Source of the DNA: Spirochaetae bacterium HGW-Spirochaetae-7
Lineage (GTDB): Bacteria; Spirochaetota; Spirochaetia; Treponematales; UBA12059
Direction: 5' to 3'
Assembly (NCBI GenBank): GCA_002839245.1
Contig: PGXR01000155.1
Location: 1-6,951 of the forward strand
DNA length: 6,951 nt
Below, piece after piece: positions 4,310-6,951 of the stretch (within the stretch, counting starts at the first letter, position 1; every line of letters begins with the position of its first letter). A program made the translations under genes and the position numbers. The notes under the pieces are model-generated. The model was not told the origin of the DNA. It did no database searches and worked only from the letters and a program-made list of their open reading frames with translations.

Positions 4310-6190
4310 ATGGCCATTCTAGAGACCATTGGCCTGAACAAGGATTTCGGAGGCACTCCAATCCTTGCCGGCGTGGCTTTTTCGATAGAACCCGGTGAAA
4401 AATTGGCGTTGGTGGGACGGAACGGCTCGGGCAAGACGACGCTTCTGCGCATCGTCATGGGCGAGGACGACGACTACCACGGAGTCGTCAAGCTCCAGCC
4501 TGGCGCCCGCCTGGCGTACGTTCCGCAGAAGCCGCCCGAATTCATGGCCGGCGAGACGGCGGTCGATTTCGTGTGCCGGGAAACTGCGTGCCGCCGCGCG
4601 GAACTCGAGCTCCTGGCTGCGGCGATGACTGGAGATGACTGCGTCGAAAGCAGGGCTGCCCTGGCTCGCTATTCTGCGTTGCGGGAAACCTACGACGCCG
4701 ACGGAGGCGACGATGCAGAAGCGGCTGCCGCCCGGCTGCTGTCCAAGGCCGGCCTCGGGCACCGGGCGGATACCGAAGCATCGTCGCTGTCGGGCGGCGA
4801 GAAGAACGTCCTGGCCCTCGTCAAGGCAGTCCGGCGCATGCCTGACCTCCTGATCCTCGACGAGCCGGGCAACCACCTCGATATCGCGGGACTGGCCTGG
4901 CTCGAGGACTTCCTCCGCTCGCTGCCATGCGCGGTACTGCTCGTGTCGCACGACAGACGGATGCTCGACAAGGTGGCGGACGGCGTGCTTGAACTTGAAG
5001 CCGGCCACGTCGAACGCTACACGGGCAACTACTCGGCATATCGGCTGGAAAGGCTGCGGCAGGCGGCCGGGCAGGGGCAGGACTGGCAGGCGGACCGCAA
5101 GCGCGTCGAAAGGCTCGAGGCCCTCGTCCGCCGCTTCGCCGAGATCGCCCGGTCGCGGCCTGACCCTGCCTGGGGCAAGCGCCTGCGGGCACGGCGCAGC
5201 CAGCTCGCGCGGGTCAAGGCCGATGCCACCGACAAGCCGGATATCGGGGACAGGGACGCCCGCGTATCCTTCCTCGGAGAGGCGTCAAAGGCCGATCTTG
5301 TGCTCCGCGTTGAAGAGTACTCCAAGAAGTACGGCGACGAAACGATCATCGAGCCGTCAGGCTTCACTCTCATGAACGGCGAGAGGATGGCGCTGGTAGG
5401 AAAAAACGGCTCGGGAAAGACGAGCCTCGTCCGCGACATCGTCGAGCGCGGCTCGTGGGACGAGCAGACCCTCCGCGTCGGTCCCAGCATGGTCGTCGGC
5501 TATTGCGCGCAGGCGCAGGAAGTCTTCGACCGCGATAGCACGGTGGAAGAAGAGTTCCTGAAGATCCTCCCGACGCGACGCGACGCGCTCGCCCACCTTG
5601 GCCGTTTCCTCTTCGGATGGGACGACCTGGACAAGCGCATCGCCTCGCTGTCTGGGGGCGAGCTCAACCGGCTCCAGCTGGCCCGCGCGTCGGCCATGCG
5701 GGCCAATTTCCTGGTGCTCGACGAGCCGACCAACCATCTGGACATTCCGACGCGAGAGGCGGTCGAGGACGCGCTTGCGGACTTCGAGGGAACCGTCCTC
5801 GTCGTCTCGCATGACCGGTACTTCCTCGAGAAGGTGGCGCGGCGCGTGGTGTTCATCGCCGACCGGAAGCTCGCCGAGTACGAGGGAGGTTTCGCCGAGT
5901 ATTGGCGCGACGTGGGTTCGCATCGTGACGGCGACAGGGGCGATGCTCCACGGGCGGGTGCCGCGGGTCTCGAAGCCCGCGGGCGCAGTACTTCGGCAGG
6001 ACACGGCAAGCCCCTGGACCGCGAGCTGGAATCAAGGATAGAAGGCCTGGAAAGGGAGAAGGAGCGACTGGAGCGTTCGGCGGCGGAGGCGTTCGATGTG
6101 CACGACTACAAGAGGGCCAAGGCGATAGCCTCCGAGCTGGAACGCCATAACGCCAGGCTGGCCGAGCTTTGGGCCAGGTTCATGGGATGA
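4310..6190 (+). CDS. ABC-F family ATPase (ribosome-associated type)
   Basis: 626 residues with two ABC ATPase domains in one chain and no membrane domain, as in ABC-F translation factors (EttA, Uup, YbiT, resistance ARE proteins). Domain 1: Walker A GRNGSGKTT (36-44), signature LSGGE (160-164), Walker B DEPGNHLD (184-191), switch His214. An Arg/Lys-rich interdomain linker lies at about 230-320. Domain 2: Walker A GKNGSGKTS (364-372), signature LSGGE (447-451), Walker B DEPTNHLD (471-478), His501. A charged loop is followed by a coiled-coil tail (about 565-624), Uup-like. All catalytic residues are present; Gly187 replaces the usual Thr in the first Walker B motif. ABC-F proteins act at the ribosomal E site. 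GGGGGAAAGG (4291-4300) is the ribosome-binding site, 9 nt before ATG 4310; ATG 4305 is out of frame and meets a stop at once. Whether it is housekeeping or gives antibiotic protection cannot be told. Confidence 0.92.
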   Translation: MAILETIGLNKDFGGTPILAGVAFSIEPGEKLALVGRNGSGKTTLLRIVMGEDDDYHGVVKLQPGARLAYVPQKPPEFMAGETAVDFVCRETACRRAELELLAAAMTGDDCVESRAALARYSALRETYDADGGDDAEAAAARLLSKAGLGHRADTEASSLSGGEKNVLALVKAVRRMPDLLILDEPGNHLDIAGLAWLEDFLRSLPCAVLLVSHDRRMLDKVADGVLELEAGHVERYTGNYSAYRLERLRQAAGQGQDWQADRKRVERLEALVRRFAEIARSRPDPAWGKRLRARRSQLARVKADATDKPDIGDRDARVSFLGEASKADLVLRVEEYSKKYGDETIIEPSGFTLMNGERMALVGKNGSGKTSLVRDIVERGSWDEQTLRVGPSMVVGYCAQAQEVFDRDSTVEEEFLKILPTRRDALAHLGRFLFGWDDLDKRIASLSGGELNRLQLARASAMRANFLVLDEPTNHLDIPTREAVEDALADFEGTVLVVSHDRYFLEKVARRVVFIADRKLAEYEGGFAEYWRDVGSHRDGDRGDAPRAGAAGLEARGRSTSAGHGKPLDRELESRIEGLEREKERLERSAAEAFDVHDYKRAKAIASELERHNARLAELWARFMG

Positions 6191-6212
6191 ACGCGAAATA
6201 GTGAAATATATG

Positions 6213-6242
6213 TTGACTGGAATACTAAATCATGTCTATATA
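6213..6242 (+). promoter_or_regulatory. Sigma70-like promoter of the Fe-S subunit operon
   Basis: TTGACT (6213-6218, 5 of 6) and TATATA (6237-6242, 5 of 6) are 18 nt apart in an AT-rich pocket right after the ABC-F stop. With a start near 6249 the mRNA leader would be about 230 nt, long enough to hold the structured element at 6290-6475. Confidence 0.6.
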
Positions 6243-6243
6243 G

Positions 6244-6253
6244 TTATCGATAA
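6244..6253. repeat. Palindrome TTATCGATAA at the predicted transcription start
   Basis: Perfect 10-bp palindrome immediately downstream of the -10 box. The core TTATCGAT also occurs at 1416-1423, upstream of the Rrf2-type gene. A shared operator is possible, but eight bases is short. Confidence 0.3.
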
Positions 6254-6289
6254 GCAATGGGCAATTAGCCTTGAAGATCTTTTCAATTT

Positions 6290-6475
6290 GACTCCGAACC
6301 GTACAGGCCTGTCGTCGCGGCGTCGCCGCGGCCATGGTTTCCGGTCTTTGGCCTGCCTGCGACAGCTGGGAGGTCTAAGGGTCAGGATGGAAACATCCTC
6401 GGCCTCCCGCCCCGATGGGCATCGGAAAGGAGTTCGCACCACCACTATCCTGCGGGAAAACCGCACGGAGGTTCG
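6290..6475 (+). promoter_or_regulatory. Structured 5' leader, probable Moco-type riboswitch
   Basis: The leader folds into a closed multi-helix element. Outer helix: CTCCG (6292-6296) with CGGAG (6466-6470), or the competing CGAACC (6295-6300) with GGTTCG (6470-6475). Second helix: CTGTCG (6309-6314) with CGACAG (6360-6365), enclosing CGCGGC/GCCGCG (6316-6321/6325-6330). Third: GGGAGGTC (6368-6375) with GGCCTCCC (6401-6408), capped by AGGATG-GAAA-CATCCT (6384-6399). Fourth: CCGAT/ATCGG (6412-6425). Then the unpaired GGAAAGGAG and GCACCACCA-like stretch, and last CCTGCGG/CCGCAcGG around 6449-6468. Order of helices, the GAAA loop, the AAAGGAG/CACCAC segment and the CCUGC hairpin at the ribosome-binding site agree with the Moco RNA motif as I remember it. 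The ligand would be molybdenum cofactor, or the tungsten form. The gene it controls is a plausible target. Folding is seen; family assignment is from memory. Confidence 0.6.
6467..6471 (+). promoter_or_regulatory. Ribosome-binding site inside the riboswitch closing helices
   Basis: GGAGG lies 7 nt before ATG 6479. Its bases pair in both alternative outer helices and in the last hairpin of the leader, so folding would hide it from ribosomes. This fits control at translation initiation; no terminator stem with a T-run is seen before the gene. Confidence 0.65.
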
Positions 6476-6478
6476 ATC

Positions 6479-6951
6479 ATGGATACGACCAAGGACGCCC
6501 CGGAGGGCGAGTCCAAGCGATCCACGTCGTCGAGGCGCGAATTCCTTCGCATGGCCGGTACCGGCCTGGCAGGCGCGTTCGCCGCGGCAGCGTTGGGATG
6601 CGTCAGTTTCGACACGCGAGACGGCAGAAAAGTAAGAGTCTGGGCCACTTCATCAGGGGCGATAGTCCACGACCCCAACCGCTGCGTCGGTTGCCGTCGC
6701 TGCGAGACCGCCTGCACCGTCCGCAACGACGGCAAGGGATCCGCCTACATTTCGCGCATCAAGGTATCGCGCAACCTCAACTACGGCATACCCGGCGTCT
6801 CCGCGGCCTACGCCAAGGCGGACGGCCAGCTCGGCAATTTCCGTATCGTCGGCCAGACCTGCCGCCAGTGCGAGAAGCCCGCATGCGGCGATTCCTGCCC
6901 CGTCGGCGCCATATCCGCCGACAAGAAGACAGGCGCCCGCGTCGTCAACGC
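6479..6951 (+). CDS. Tat-exported 4Fe-4S ferredoxin-like electron-transfer subunit (YdhY-like), 3' end missing
   Basis: 157 residues before the window ends. Residues 17-27 hold a twin-arginine signal SSRREFLRMAG followed by a hydrophobic stretch (29-40) and LGC at 39-41, which could be a lipobox making Cys41 a lipid anchor. Cys69-x2-Cys72-x2-Cys75-x3-Cys79 is a 4Fe-4S motif. Cys128-x2-Cys131-x4-Cys136-x3-Cys140-Pro is the second cluster typical of iron-sulfur subunits of DMSO-reductase-like and aldehyde-oxidoreductase-like enzymes. More cysteines are expected beyond the edge. It resembles E. coli YdhY, the Fe-S partner of an AOR-family protein. Its role would be moving electrons between a molybdenum or tungsten catalytic subunit and a membrane or quinone partner. 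The Moco-like leader and the promoter upstream suggest it is first in its operon. Catalytic partner not visible. Confidence 0.85.
   Translation, partial: MDTTKDAPEGESKRSTSSRREFLRMAGTGLAGAFAAAALGCVSFDTRDGRKVRVWATSSGAIVHDPNRCVGCRRCETACTVRNDGKGSAYISRIKVSRNLNYGIPGVSAAYAKADGQLGNFRIVGQTCRQCEKPACGDSCPVGAISADKKTGARVVN

Noticed and set aside
4264..4458. N-terminal extension of the phosphoribosyltransferase-like gene
   Set aside because: The extra 65 residues lie over the start and Walker A region of the ABC-F gene on the other strand and look like its antisense translation.
5357..6009. Long minus-strand open frames (about 170-215 codons) opposite the ABC-F gene
   Set aside because: Expected shadows of GC-rich coding DNA; composition is Arg/Ser-rich or Glu/Val/Arg-rich without motifs, while the plus strand encodes a complete ABC-F domain.
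6201..6635. 144-codon plus-strand frame after the ABC-F gene
   Set aside because: It starts in the promoter region, runs through the structured leader and into the ferredoxin-like gene in another frame; low-complexity Arg/Ser/Thr-rich protein with no family features and no ribosome-binding site.

Overview
This GC-rich window, broken by two AT-rich intergenic gaps, looks like the chromosome of a bacterium with redox-sensitive, probably anaerobic or fermentative, physiology. My best guess for the lineage is Spirochaetota. It rests on the style of the Rrf2-type regulator and on the mix of a fused PyrF-PyrE enzyme, Rex and a free-standing RlmK-type methyltransferase. This is an impression from protein sequence, not a measured phylogeny. 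I see no insertion sequence, phage, CRISPR, tRNA or rRNA.

Layout: (1) Positions 2-943 hold the 3' part of a fused orotidine-5'-phosphate decarboxylase / orotate phosphoribosyltransferase (last two steps of UMP synthesis). It is tail to tail with (2) an IscR/Rrf2-type regulator on the minus strand (946-1371). (3) A 369-base divergent gap (1372-1740) holds a probable rrf2 promoter, a promoter whose spacer is filled by a perfect 16-bp palindrome, and right after it a textbook intrinsic terminator. Together the last two look like an independent small RNA of about 70 nt with an anti-Shine-Dalgarno loop. (4) rex (1741-2397) overlaps (5) an RlmK-like 23S rRNA methyltransferase (2387-3421), probably in one operon. 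(6) A minus-strand phosphoribosyltransferase-like protein of unknown function (3394-4263) overlaps the methyltransferase 3' end. It is divergent, 46 nt apart, from (7) an ABC-F ATPase (4310-6190). (8) A second gap (6191-6478) holds a sigma70-like promoter and a highly structured leader that resembles the molybdenum-cofactor (Moco) riboswitch. It precedes (9) the 5' part of a Tat-exported, possibly lipid-anchored 4Fe-4S ferredoxin-like subunit that runs off the right edge.

How the parts relate: Rrf2 (probable Fe-S sensor) and Rex (NADH/NAD+ sensor) flank the small-RNA candidate, so that gap looks like a redox-control node. The right end appears to be the start of a molybdenum/tungsten oxidoreductase operon whose electron-transfer subunit is translated only after its leader RNA reads cofactor status. 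The pyrimidine, rRNA-methylation and ABC-F genes are housekeeping or translation-related and have no evident link to the redox theme.
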